64,000 bases of DNA from assembly GCF_014356525.2 (NCBI RefSeq), contig NC_052504.1, forward strand, positions 61,514,086-61,578,085. The letters are read 5' to 3'. Numbering within the stretch: the stretch's first letter is position 1; each line of letters begins with the position of its first letter. The position numbers and the translations under genes are program-made. A model generated the notes under the pieces. That model made no database searches. It was given only the letters and a program-made list of their open reading frames with translations, and had not been told where the DNA came from. This document shows, in pieces, positions 1 to 12,600 of the stretch. The DNA is from Nilaparvata lugens. Its lineage: Eukaryota; Arthropoda; Insecta; Hemiptera; Delphacidae.

Positions 1-2209
1 TTAATGTTTCCATTGGCCAGCGAGCCTAATATAATATCAGAACAAAGTGCTACCTACTTAAAATATTTTGGTGGAAAATCCACGTTATCAAATTTCTGAT
101 GATGGACAGATTGCATTCATGCAGGAAAATAATTTTGTTAATGATGAATAGTTGAGAAATTATGATAACTACTTAACTTGTATAACTTATAATAACAGTT
201 ATAATTTATGTAAGTAGTAATGTTTCAAAAAAAGGTTAATTATCAAATGTTAATAATTAAATTAACGACATTAATCAAATTTTGTTAAATAAAAAACATG
301 AAAAATTATGGACGTACATTTTCTGAATATTTCCAATAAGCTTTACTGAGGAAAGCTTAATCTAAATCGTTCATTATATTGATAAGTTTCCTGCATCATA
401 TTGTATGAAACTCTGTCCTTGAAAATTCTCGGCCTACGAATAATAACAATATAGTTATCTTCACTAGAACTAGAACTACTACCCTCATCCATTTTAACAC
501 GTTGTCTCCAACAAAATGCCACTTTTCAAGATTTTACCTTTACGTGAAAGTTTTAGGATGGTCTAAACAATGATGAAATATTCAACAATTTACAGGTCCA
601 GTAATACAGGAAGTTTCTTTCTATAAAACAAAAAAATGATGAAGTGCTGTATTATTTACTTCTAATACAGGCAAGTGACTTGTAAATTGTTTTACAGGAA
701 AAATTGTTTATGAAACACAAACTTTTAATTTTCATCTGTAATACAGGAACTTTTCCTCCATTACAGGACTTGTAACCTTCATGTAACAGACCCCTTCTGC
801 TAGAATCAGTAATGTTGCTCCACAAGAATCGGAAACCTTTGCATAACGTTACAATTGATAGTAGTTTTAAAAATCCATTGTGAGAAGACCCGTGCTATTG
901 GATAGATTGTGATGTTTTAATGCTTACATCATGACATGGTCGTAGATTAATGAAATTATTCCATTCAGAGTCAATTATTATCATCTCTCCCATTAACCGA
1001 ATATCATAAAATACAGCTTTTTTCAAATAGAACAGTTAAAATATTATTACTCATGCAATATCGAAATTATTCTCAGTCCCCAATATTAAAGTGATGAACA
1101 GTTTTTCAATGAACGCCCTCAATTCAAAGGAAGATGTTCAGCTCCACCGATGCTCCCAATAATGATACAGTAGGACTACACATGAATGAGTTTTTCTTTT
1201 CCGGAACATTCTGAACGATCTCAAGATTCCGAACATGTTGTTAGTCCCTGCATGCCGTTCTCAGCAGAAAACTGCTGATCCTCTTGTCCTACTTACTTCC
1301 ATGTGGCCCATTACTACAAGAAGAGCTGAAATTGACGTGACACGTTGTGTTGCCAACAACCAAATACCTGCTCTCAGTTCAAGTGGTGATGGTGCATGGA
1401 GGCGGGAGGGGAAGAGTGACAAACCATGTCTGATGTTTACACATTGGTTGAAGTGCGTTGTGTTGTTAGCTCTCGCTAAATTACGAGCGTTCCTATGCGA
1501 TTACTGATCACCACAGCTATGCTGTTCATTCCGTTCCAATGTGTGCAAGCACACAAATTTAGACGCATGAATCAAATTGTATAACTGGTGATTCATAATC
1601 ATAGCTGTGATTGATTCCCTATCCAAGTTGGTTCAAATACACGTCTTGGATTTCGATGAATAGTTGAAGAAAGCTACCACAATAGTCCATGCAGAATTGT
1701 TTGGACTTGGAGGAATATGCGGAGCAGAGAAATGAAGGGAGATCAGCCAAATACAGTGATGAATAGAGTCATAGAAAGAGGCGCAGTGTCCGATTTGTCG
1801 ATTATACTCAATATGAAACTTCAGTAGATGTTTACAGTCTACATTATTCACAGTAGAAACTTCGAATGTTCATCATGAGCTGTTGAACTAACACTAGTTG
1901 AGAACGCTGGCTGCTGTAGCACGGCAACATCACCGCCGCTGTATACCAACTTTTCTCTGCTCCACATATCCCTCCAAGTACAAACTAATTTTGTATGGAC
2001 TATAAATGGTGATCTCTGTTAGAAATTGGTGAAAAATCCATGGAATAGGGGATAATATGCATATTTGAAATACATAGTCTAAGCAACGAATGCTAAATAA
2101 ATGTATAAAGGGACACAAGGTAGTTAGGGACACAATTTTTGACCCCGCAGCTCTCTCAAGGATGGCTAGGAGGTGAACATATCAAGAGTCCTCACCCCTA
2201 TAGTTTCTG
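1..2209. other. AT-rich upstream stretch, no gene recognised
   Basis: I see no convincing exon here. Missing N-terminal exons of the DRC11-like gene (roughly its first third, including the IQ motif) would be expected upstream of 3438, but no reading frame in this stretch shows an IQ motif or the charged coiled-coil character of that region. They may lie left of the window. The open frame at 1235-1507 has no recognisable domain and was not called. Confidence 0.5.
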
Positions 2210-2214
2210 TAGAA

Positions 2215-2640
2215 CAAGTTGAGACTTGGCCCTCCATCCGAAGAAATTACAGGGTTGCCAAATCGTGTAAAATTCCAACTTTCTCAAATTTCCAATTCAA
2301 CATCAGAATTGGATGTAGAATATCATCCCCGATATACTAGTAGTGTTGAAAATTTTTCTGGGTTGAAGGATTGAAAGAAACTTCAACTTTTATGATAAAA
2401 TTGGAAACATCGCGAAGATTCGTATTTCTTCTCTCAGAATCATGGGGCATCGTAATCCGTAATAAATTCATATCAAATTAACGAGGAGAATGTCTCCTTT
2501 CTATTGGTGTCTGGGTCAATTCCATCCGAACCATAGTTATTTTTTAATTAATGATTATGTTCGTCAATTTCGAGATATTTCGAGCAGAAAACATGAAATT
2601 TTCGACATACTAGAAAATTTTTTCATCTTATACTCATCTT
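2215..2640 (+). repeat. Dispersed repeat copy (inverted partner at 41.4-41.8 kb)
   Basis: About 425 bases here match the reverse complement of 41385-41780 along their whole length with many small differences. Shared blocks include a stretch on failure of a CAAATCGTGTAAAATT-type phrase, an ATTCTGATG/TCGGGGATGATATTCTAC-type phrase and a CATGAAATTT phrase near the right end. No coding capacity is seen. It directly abuts the foldback at 2644-3277 and may be part of the same element. Confidence 0.6.
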
Positions 2641-2643
2641 CTA

Positions 2644-3277
2644 CTTAAGGGTGTGCAAAGGCTAAAAATGAACTTTCTACTCGTGATATTTTTCGAAGTT
2701 TTTCGATTTGTATATCATTATGCTATCAAAATGAGAAAGTTTTCTCAGGAAAACATCTATTTTCCGATCATTACTTTTTGAGATATGAGCGCCTGAAGTT
2801 TGAATTTTTGGGACCGAACATTTCAAATTCGGTAAGATATAAATCCATGAGATTCATAGGATGGACTCTTCATGTTATTGTTGATCTAGTAAAGCAAAAA
2901 TTTTCTAAAAATATCCATTTTTAAGATAGTTATTCAATTTACTAAAAATAACCAAAAATAAATTTTTGTTGAGTTATTTTGGTAGATTGAATAACATCTT
3001 GAAAATTGATATTTTCAGGAAGTTTTTGTTTCACTAGATGAACAATACCATGAAGAATTGATCTTATAAATCTCATGGATTTATATCTTACCGAATTTGA
3101 GATGTTCTGTCCCAAAAATTCAAACTTCAGGCGCTCATATCTCAAAAAGTAATGATCGAAAAAAAATGTTTTCCTGAGAAAACTTCATTTTGATAGCTCA
3201 ATGATATACAAATCGAAATACTTTGGAAAATATCACGAGTAGAAAGTTTATTTTTAGCCTTTGCACAGCCTTAAGAA
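2644..3277. repeat. Large foldback (inverted-repeat) element, arms about 300 bp
   Basis: The left arm (about 2644-2945) is mirrored by the right arm (about 2965-3277) with high identity around a short AT-rich centre. The outer ends share a GTGCAAAGGCTAAAAAT phrase and its complement. Inner parts of the arms share the complement pairs of TTTTTGAGATATGAGCGCCTGA. There is no transposase. This is the architecture of a foldback or long-TIR MITE. It lies upstream of the first visible DRC11 exon, so it is probably intronic. Confidence 0.75.
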
Positions 3278-3437
3278 TGTCACCTGATATTTTGCTAGCT
3301 GCTCAAATGTTGGAGAGAATCAAGCAATTCTGTAATCCTATATCCCTCCCGTGAAAGCATTTTGGAACGTTACAGGGTTAATTAGTAGAATGGAGCTTGA
3401 TCTTGAGAAAAGCTATTATGATTGACTTTGTTTCCAG

Positions 3438-3685
3438 GACTGCCTGACGCATTCATGGAGAAATACAATGTGAGCCAGGTTAAGCCTCCTTATCCTCCGC
3501 ATTTGTTGAGCGTTCCTGTTATAATCCTTGGAGGCTTCATCATCACACCTGAGTTGTTTTCTTTCGCTGCCGAGGCGGCGTTCACCATCAAGCATCTCAT
3601 GCTGGAGGAGGAGAAACGAGAAAAGTATAAGCCACTTCCACCCCCAAAACTAACAATCGAAGAAATGAAGCTGATGAAACAACAA
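3438..3685 (+). CDS. IQCA1 (DRC11)-like: DRC11-like exon A (first visible)
   Basis: The acceptor TTTGTTTCCAG ends at 3437 and the donor GTGAGT starts at 3686. The exon begins with the last two bases of a split codon and ends in phase 0. It encodes about 82 residues: a proline-rich KPPYPPHL segment, a hydrophobic stretch (PVIILGGFIITPELFSF) and a charged tail ending in KLMKQQ that runs directly into the lysine- and glutamate-rich start of the next exon. This is the least conserved part, and I assign it from splice phase and charge pattern more than from motif. Confidence 0.7.
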
Positions 3686-6600
3686 GTGAGTTAATTAGCA
3701 ACATTCGTGATGACCTTTCAGTGTTTGGCAGTGGAAGTTAACCATATTTCTCAATATTTAGGTGCCGATGCTCCTACTCTCACCCCCTTGAAACAACTTT
3801 TAACATAGGGCATACTACAATATCAAATGGTAACTATATACATTTCTGGATAAAAGAATTATCCTTATTATTTGAAAGTTTGGAGAAACTGTAAGTGAAC
3901 AGTTGGAAAAGTACTATCTTTTTAAAATTCAGAAGAAAATATTGAGCATTCCTGGAAAAAGGCATTTGCTTTATCTATATATATATATAAAAGCGAAATG
4001 GCACTCACTCACTGACTGACTGACTGACTCACTCACTCGCAGAACTAAAAATCTACCGGACCAAAAACGTTCAAATTTGGTAGGTATGTTCAGTTGGCCC
4101 TTTAGAGGCGCACTAATAAATCTTTTGGCAATATTCTAACTCTAAGGGTGGTTTTTAAAGGTTTAAAGTTCGTCTTTTAGCATGTATATTCTTCTTATTC
4201 TCTTAATTATAATTGAAAAATGTCCATACCATATGTTAATATAGAACTATAATCTAGAGAGAGTACCTCTTCGAAACAGTTGTTAACTGAAATGCATTTA
4301 TCGCGGAAAAATTGATTGGGCACTGCTACTTCAATCAGAGCTATTCCTGGGAATATTATACTACTAGCCGTCAGGCTCGCTTCGCTCGCCATATTCGTTC
4401 AGCCAGACGTTTAGTCTTGTCCCCCGACTGGATCGTCCAACATATGATGAAAATACTCAGATGAAAAATGCAGGCGAGCGAAGCGAGCCTGCTGATCTCA
4501 TTCTTGGACGATCCAGTCGGGGGTCCAGAGGGCGGAGCCCCCCGTGCTAGACGGATATGGCGAGCGAAGCGAGCCTGACGGCTAGTTCATTATAATTATT
4601 TCAATACAGTCAATCAATCCTCGACATCACATTATGTAGATTATGTCAATAATACTATTATTGTGAATATTTCTTGACTATAATTTCTTAAATGTTCTAG
4701 ATGCTTACGTTTAAAGCTCAGGTTTCAGATTTCTATGAATGTAACTCATCTAAAATAGTATAATGACTATTCTATTTTTCTCAACCCTGTTCGACGTGAA
4801 TAAACCTGAAGCTCAGGTTTGGAATAGGCTGAAACTATATAATAATTATTATTCCAAACATCATTGATGTCAACTACCTATTCACTCTTAATGGTATTAC
4901 ATTGCTAATAACAAACCAAGTGTACCGATCTTGAAGAGTTTATTTTTATACGGCTATGATTGAAATTTTGTAATAAGAAGTGATTGTACATCAATGAGTC
5001 CAATAGTCACGCAGAATAACTTGGTTTCATGATCCCTACCCTATGGATGGAGAATTCAAAGCTGGGAATGTTGGACTATGAAACTCTCTTAATGTATATG
5101 ATTCAATTAATTCTGTATTCACGTTTTGCTCCATATCTATCACTCTAACCACATTTGATACTTTTACATCTTTTATATAATTTTCAGGCTAAAATAGAAG
5201 CGAAGGAGAAAAGGGAGAAAATGCTGACAACTATAGCGGAGAAACGAAACCAGGGAGTGTATACATGTGAGCCGAAGCACCTGGAGCAGATGATTCACGA
5301 CATGTTGGAGGCGGTGGGTGTGTGGAGCATAACACTGCCGTTCCTCGAGAAAGTTGACGGCGAAGTGATGAAGAACATAATGTCCGATCTGAGGTCAATG
5401 GTGGATGATGTGATTCTAGAAGAGATGGATCGTTTGCAATTCTCCGCCTTCACTGACAGAGGAAGTGAGTGCGAGTGCATGGAATTTCAAGAGTAGGCTA
5501 TTGCAAGTTCCAATGCACGAGGCTACATTAGCGTAGAACTCGAGATCCACCGATTTTTCAAGTTCGACTCTCCATGTCGACGAGTTGATTGATCGTCTCT
5601 CTGCTTGTTCATTCAAGTAGAGAGTTTCATTCACCATGAATCAGTAAATTACATATGAGAAAATCAATAATCATTTCATGTTCATAGTCATAACTATGGA
5701 TAATGTTGGATTCATGTAAGGATGAGTGATTCATTCACAGTCATCAGTCATGCTTCTTTATGTCAGCAACACATGAAACAATTTTGTTCAACCCTGCAGG
5801 ATGTAGGTAGTGAAAAAATGAGTTTTCTGAGAGTATTATTAGGCTACATCCATTCATACAGAAGGTACGTCTGGCAGGGACGTTTATCACTTCCACGCCA
5901 CACCAATGTAAACATATTATGGCGTAATGCAAAGATAAGAGACGTGGCGGCACGGCCGTGCCAGACGTCGATTATGGTGGATTGGACCTGAAAGGATTTC
6001 CTATCCTGATACAAAAATAAGGTATCATAGGATATTTATTTCGTTAAGTTCATCGATGTAAACGATGCTCACGGCTTTTTCACTCAATTCAAAACTCATC
6101 ATTCTATAAATTCCAAAAATGAATAATGGATACCTGTAATCAAATGATAGGTAAAATAAAATAGAATTTTTTCGATTGTCAATAAATATGATCATTCAAT
6201 TATTAAAAAAAAATCACTCCTATAAATTCTGTTTTCTTTAAAGAAAAACCTTTGGACTTCATGAAAGACAAGAAAAAGCCAAAGCCGAAAAAAAAGCGAG
6301 TAAAAAGGGATCCGACAAAAGATCGTACTTTCGATTCACTTTTCGAGGAACTGGTTTTGAAAAATGTAATCAAGAAGTACGACTTCATAAACATAGATGA
6401 CGACTTGATCCTTGATTATGCATACTGTAATATGGAGTTACGAGGGGATCCATATTTTGGTGATCCATTCTCTAGGAGTGGCGATTTGAAACAGGTAATC
6501 AGTGTCTAGGTCTAGAAACATATTATATTTTCCAATTATATTTTCGATTACTAATCGTATCCAATGTAGGTTGTAACCTACATTATGATATGTAATATAA

Positions 6601-9600
6601 ACCTGGAAATGACCATAGTCAAGTAGATTAGATGCTGGCTTTAGAATTCAGATGCCTGGGTTCGAATCCCTGCTCGGACAAGATATTTTTCTTGGGCCAC
6701 CACAGTGTTTCGGATGATCAGTCGTTGGGTCATGGCAAAGGCCATAAAAGTGATTGGGAGCTACCTTAAACATATATTATATGTTTCTGCTGCTGAGCCA
6801 GCAGCCATGTCACTCGATATTATTATGATTATTTCATATAACAGGTGAGAGGTGCCCACCCCCATAAATTTAGAAAAAATCAGTTTCTCCCCTCCCCTAA
6901 ACAAAACAAATCCTGAATATAATCTTCCTCTTTCAATGATTGCGACTAGTACCTACTAAGAATTGTAGATGTATTCCCTCCTAGATTTAGAAAATTAAAA
7001 AGAACAATGAATGGTTTCTCAGAATGCAACTTTGAATGGAAGCTGATATTGCTGACATATTACTAGGAATAGCCATATAGATTGGTTATTCTATGATACT
7101 ACTGGATTATACAAGATGAAACGTCCATCAAGGATGTGATGCAATATTCAACCCGAATCGAACGTGTTCAAAGAGAACTTTATTACTAGTCAGTTGACAA
7201 GCATGAGCTTATGAAATATTGCATAAGGGAATATGGACAGCAGCAAAGTTTTGTTAAAATAACAAAAAATGAACCGTGTAGTAAAATGCCGACATTTGTT
7301 CAAAGACAGTATTATGTTGGGGAAAATACTGCAATATTGAAAAACAAAGAATAATCTTTGAGGTTGAAGAAAAGAAGTGAACATCATGTTTGAATGTTAT
7401 TGGCATGGAAATCGACTTGGTAAAACATTTTTCCTAGCAATGTATTAGCCTACTGTTCGAGTCTCAGTTGACATAAGAGACCTTCCGGAGATGATCCACA
7501 AAGGATATTTTTATTTGTTCAATGCCTCTCAATCATAGTGAATAATAATAATTGTGCATGCGTGATACCACGAGCTACCTCGATAAAAAATATTCAGTTC
7601 AGCGCACTGCTACCAATGTCAGTAAACAATTATCATAATTGGAATTCTACTCTGTGTATTCGCTTGGTTGAACTCCAACAATTCCAATCATAAATTTCAT
7701 ATGGATTTATATTTATTCATCGGTAAAGTGGTGTGGCGGTTACTGAAGTGCAGTAAAAATACAAATGGTGAAATTGAGTGGAATGAGTGGCAGGGGACGA
7801 TCGATCACGCAATGCCAAGTTGGATTGGGGATTAGGTACTCATCGCAAATCTCATATTGTATCAGTATTATTTACATAGTACTCTACATTGGATAAACTC
7901 AATTCCCATTGATTGAATCTGTGGAAGTCATATCATGTGTATGCATTACTGAAGTGAAGTGTGTTTTTGTAAATAGTAAAAAGTTACAGGAGAACTCTAG
8001 ATAACTGGATTACATTGCATTGGGAGTTACACTGAGATAAAAAATGGCGAGTTCAACCAATAAAGCTATTGAGAAGAATTCTTAATTGAAAAACGGTTCA
8101 AATACATTATTCTGTTCGAATGGAATATTATTCTATTCTATCAATGTTATTTAAATTAATAAAACAAATTTGAAACATTCTCAGTATTCAAAGCCTCACA
8201 CAGGAAACTACTATTTGCTGAGTGGTTTACGTAGAAGTGACGTGACTTCCATTTTGTTCAAATCCAGATTCATTATAGTTCGGGAACGGCAATGCAAATT
8301 ATTTTGTAAATTTACAAAATTATCAAGACTTTGAGCGGCTAATCAATAACTTGTTTCGATTGAAATCAAAGTATTGCTGTTGATGAGATTGGCTTTGATT
8401 AAATCAGGATTTTCAATTTGTCAAGGGAAACAAGTAATTGAATGAAAAAGACTGAGAAATTGCCAAAAAACCACTGATTTATTGATAATTAGAAAGACCG
8501 GTTTCGGTTATTACACCATTGTCAATCTCTGATAAACTCAGTTTATCTGATAAGTTATACTATATATATATATAATTATATATATAGCGTATGGAATTTC
8601 CTTATTCGTAAGTCCTTGTAATTTCGCACATATTACAAGTGCACGTCCAAATTCCACCATTATTACACCATTGTCAATCTCTGATAATCTCAGTTTATCT
8701 GATAAGTTTATCAGAGATTGACAATGGTGTAATAATGGTGGAATTTGGACGTGCACTTGTAATCTGTGCGAAATTACAAGGACTTACGAATAAGGAAATG
8801 CCATACGCTATATACGGTATATATATATAGCCGACAATTTCTCAGTCTTTTTCATTCAATATGAATAATTACCACAATATCAACTTCTCAACTACACAAA
8901 AAGGAAACAAGATATTGATGATGAGACTTGGAGAAATAGATACTATATAATGTTTTATTGATATTGGACTTTATTTACGTGTATTGCCTTCACTAGCACC
9001 TGCACTGAGCCTAGGTAAGCTCTATAAAATTCAGTCAACCTGACGACTCATCCAATATTCTCTTGTGCTCAGGTTTTGAAAGAATACTGCATACTGAACG
9101 TGATGGCCCCACGACCCCCCGTCGACAGAAGTGTGATTCCTCCCAGAGGGCACTTCCCTCCTCCGATCAGATCGGTCCTGCTGATGGGACCCCCCAACTG
9201 CTGCAAGAAGACATTGGTGAACGCAGTATGTAGTCAGCTGGGAGCTGTCAAGTTTGACCTTTCACCCCCGAATTTGAGAGGTCACTTCAAGTCCAAGAAG
9301 GAAGTGGGTATGCTTGTGCATCTTGTTAGCAAGGTAACGTTCCGAAGGTGAAATTCCAACTACTACTGAATTGCTGAATAATAATAGATGAGTTGAATAG
9401 ATTGGCCCAAGAATGCTCCCAATTTCTTGATACTTCCATGGAGAAAGCACACACAAATATGAATTAGTATATTATTATTGATGATACATTTTACATTACA
9501 ATAAGATAATAAAATAACTCTATTTCGGTTTTTTAATGCTTGATGAATTTGAGAAAGAAATAGTATCACGTATTCTTAGATTTAATCTGCTAATGTGGTT

Positions 9601-12600
9601 TGTTTTTTTTGGTAAAAATAAAATAGGTGAACAGTATAGAACAATAATAATAAAATAGTTAATAGGTATGATGATATAATAATATAACAATACAATAATT
9701 CATTAAAAGGAATGTTCTTCAGTTATTTAGATTTTACTTCTAAAAGTATGAAAATATAATATTCGAGGATCATTATTTCCTGGAGTCCTCTGAAATCTGA
9801 ATATGAAATCCGTAATCTAATCTGGGTAAGTGAGTTCGTACTAGCTATGTGAGTTATTTCTTTAGCAATAGCTCTCAATGAAGATATTGGTGTTTTTCAT
9901 CTGTATTTCAGATGTCTCGAATGATGCAGCCTAGCGTTATATTCATAGATGGTGCTCATAAACCTTTCTATAAGAGAGTTCCGAGATCAGAAAAAGACGA
10001 CAACCCAAGAATGCTTAGATCAAAATTAATGAAGCTCGTGAAGGAGATTAATGGTGAAAATGACCGGGTACTTTTCCTAGCTACTTCTGATTATCCTTGG
10101 CAAGGAAATCCTGACAAATTGGTAAGACCATAATCTCAGAAGCAGAAATGTAGCTTGAAAGCTCGAGATCTTACTCTCTAATGTAGATTCACAATGCTTC
10201 CATTCAAACGACTCAGTTACTCTGATAAACAAGCTGTTGGAAGCTCTACAAAGCTGTAATAATAAAAGTGCTATAATATCATAGTATTGCCTGCTATGAA
10301 TTTTGAATTGGATAATTCCACCCCAATGGAATATTGACTTGATCTAATCAGAATACTCTGCAAATATTCAAGCTACTATCAATACTGTACTTCAAATATT
10401 CAGCAATTTCATTATTAGAGGAGTGCTAAAGAAACAAACATATTTATATCTATTGAGATTGATGATCAAAATCTATTTCAATTCAGTATCATTGACAACT
10501 ACAATGTGGATGATGTGGATGGAGTATCATTCGCTTGATACTTATCCATGTAATGATTATCCATTGTTATCAATAATCTTCATACATAAAGATCATCCAT
10601 GTAGCAATTTAGAATTCGCTTGCAACTTTATTGTTGAGTAAGAAACTAATGTTGCATGAAAAACGCATCTGTTAACTTCAAAGACGGTCAAATTCTATTG
10701 GTTAAGATGATGGTGTTGAGACCAAGATGAGAAGATTATTTAAACTTTGTTGGAAAATGTCATTCAAAGAAGATAAGAAATTGATCTGCTCCTATAAAAT
10801 TGCCTTTGATGACAGGATTGCTCTTGAATTGGAGAATAGTGTTATAGATTCCTCTTCTGTCAACAAACAACAAAAACTTTGAAGATCACTAGAGCATTAT
10901 CATTTTTTATTACATCGCTTTTTAAGAATCGATGTTCACTGAATTATTCGATTGTTTGACAAATTTTATCAATTACTTGTCTTGCAATCTGTCACAATAT
11001 TGAATGCATCATTTTCATTCGATGATCAGTTTTATTTGAACTCCTCTGTAACAAAATAGAGCCCTAAGCTCTATCTCCCTTATAGCCGTTCCACCACTTG
11101 AAACAGTTTCCATCTCTTGAGATAACTAAATCATTAGCCTATATTTGATTTTATCACCTCACAATATAATTATACAAAACCATAAATTTCGTGAATTGTC
11201 ATTTACAATCAACACAATTCACAATCAGTGACTGCAATCAAATATTCCATGTGTTAATTGAATTGCAACACATCAGCAACTAATTTGAAATTCCAGTTAT
11301 TTCAAGGAGTATTCGATAGACCAGGAATTGATGGAATTGATATCAGCTCAAAAACATCAGTGTCCACCATTCCGTTGCTTGGTGAACCTGGCATTCTGGC
11401 TTAATATCGTGCAATTCCTCGTTATTGTATTTCCATTCGACAACAGCACTCCCTTAGCATTTCACGATAACGTTAAATTTTGCTGAAAAATATCAAAATG
11501 TTTAATAACTGCTATTAATTACGTATCCACTAATATGAAACAGAATAGTGTCTCATAGCTTTGAAGAGTGGAATTGCATTGTGCAACAGGTGGAATGGAA
11601 GAGGACCAGCCAATAAAGTTATGTGATCAAGCTATGTTATGCTATGCTACTCACTTGAGATTGGATGAATAAGATACCATTCTTCATTTTTTTTTGTATT
11701 CCCATGAATGTACTTTGCAGGATGAGGACCAATGTTCGATATCAATCTTAAAATATCATTGGTTTACTGGAACGCACCAGCCACTGCATTTGTTTAAGAT
11801 TTATCGATTTCACAGCTTCAATGAGAGAAAACTACTATAGTATTATGAAGAAAGGAATGAGAATTGAATACGAAATACAGTACATGTTTGACGCATCATT
11901 ATTTTTCTGAACTACTGAATTGATTAACTTGAAATTTTGCATGAAAATTCTGAATCAACCGAGGATGGATATAGGCCTGTTTCCATTTTCATTTTTCAAT
12001 TACTTGTAATATTTATAATTAGAACAAATTCATCCAATTCGTGTCTGAAAAAACATTGTGAAGCACGGGTTACACCTTTATTCTTTAATTACACCGATAA
12101 TCTGCTCGTTATAAAAAAATGAAGAAATTTCAATTTTAAATTTAATTTTTTAATACAATTTTTTAGTTGAATATATTTTGTAATCATACTCATTACACAA
12201 TTTGGTGCTAGTAATCGCGCCCGATAGAAACAATCGAACAGTAGTTTCACGTGGGAGTTGTGTATCACTTCACGGTTTATTGGATTGTTTCAGAGTAAAA
12301 TGTACGATAAAATACTGCCTGTGTTTAGACCTGACTATGGAACACTGTATATGTACTGGTGGAACAAGCTAATGCAATTTCATGGGCTGAGTAGGGACTT
12401 TCCTCTCAGCCCTCTCTGCCAAATGAGTCAATACTTTCCCATTTACATTGTGGATGAAGCGATAAGTACAATTCTGACTCCAGAGCGTATAGTAAAGTTG
12501 AAACCGAAGCCACTCGATCCTCTTGAATTCTATGATTTTTTCCTGTCACGAGCTCAGGTAAGAGAAGGCTATATTATACGGTTACATACAGTAAAGGCGC

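Noticed and set aside
1235..1507. 90-residue open frame
   Set aside because: No family motif, no splice support, and the composition is like its non-coding surroundings.
6655..6675. tRNA gene suggested by a perfect B box
   Set aside because: No cloverleaf can be formed and the sequence continues into a SINE body and tail; it is a SINE promoter.
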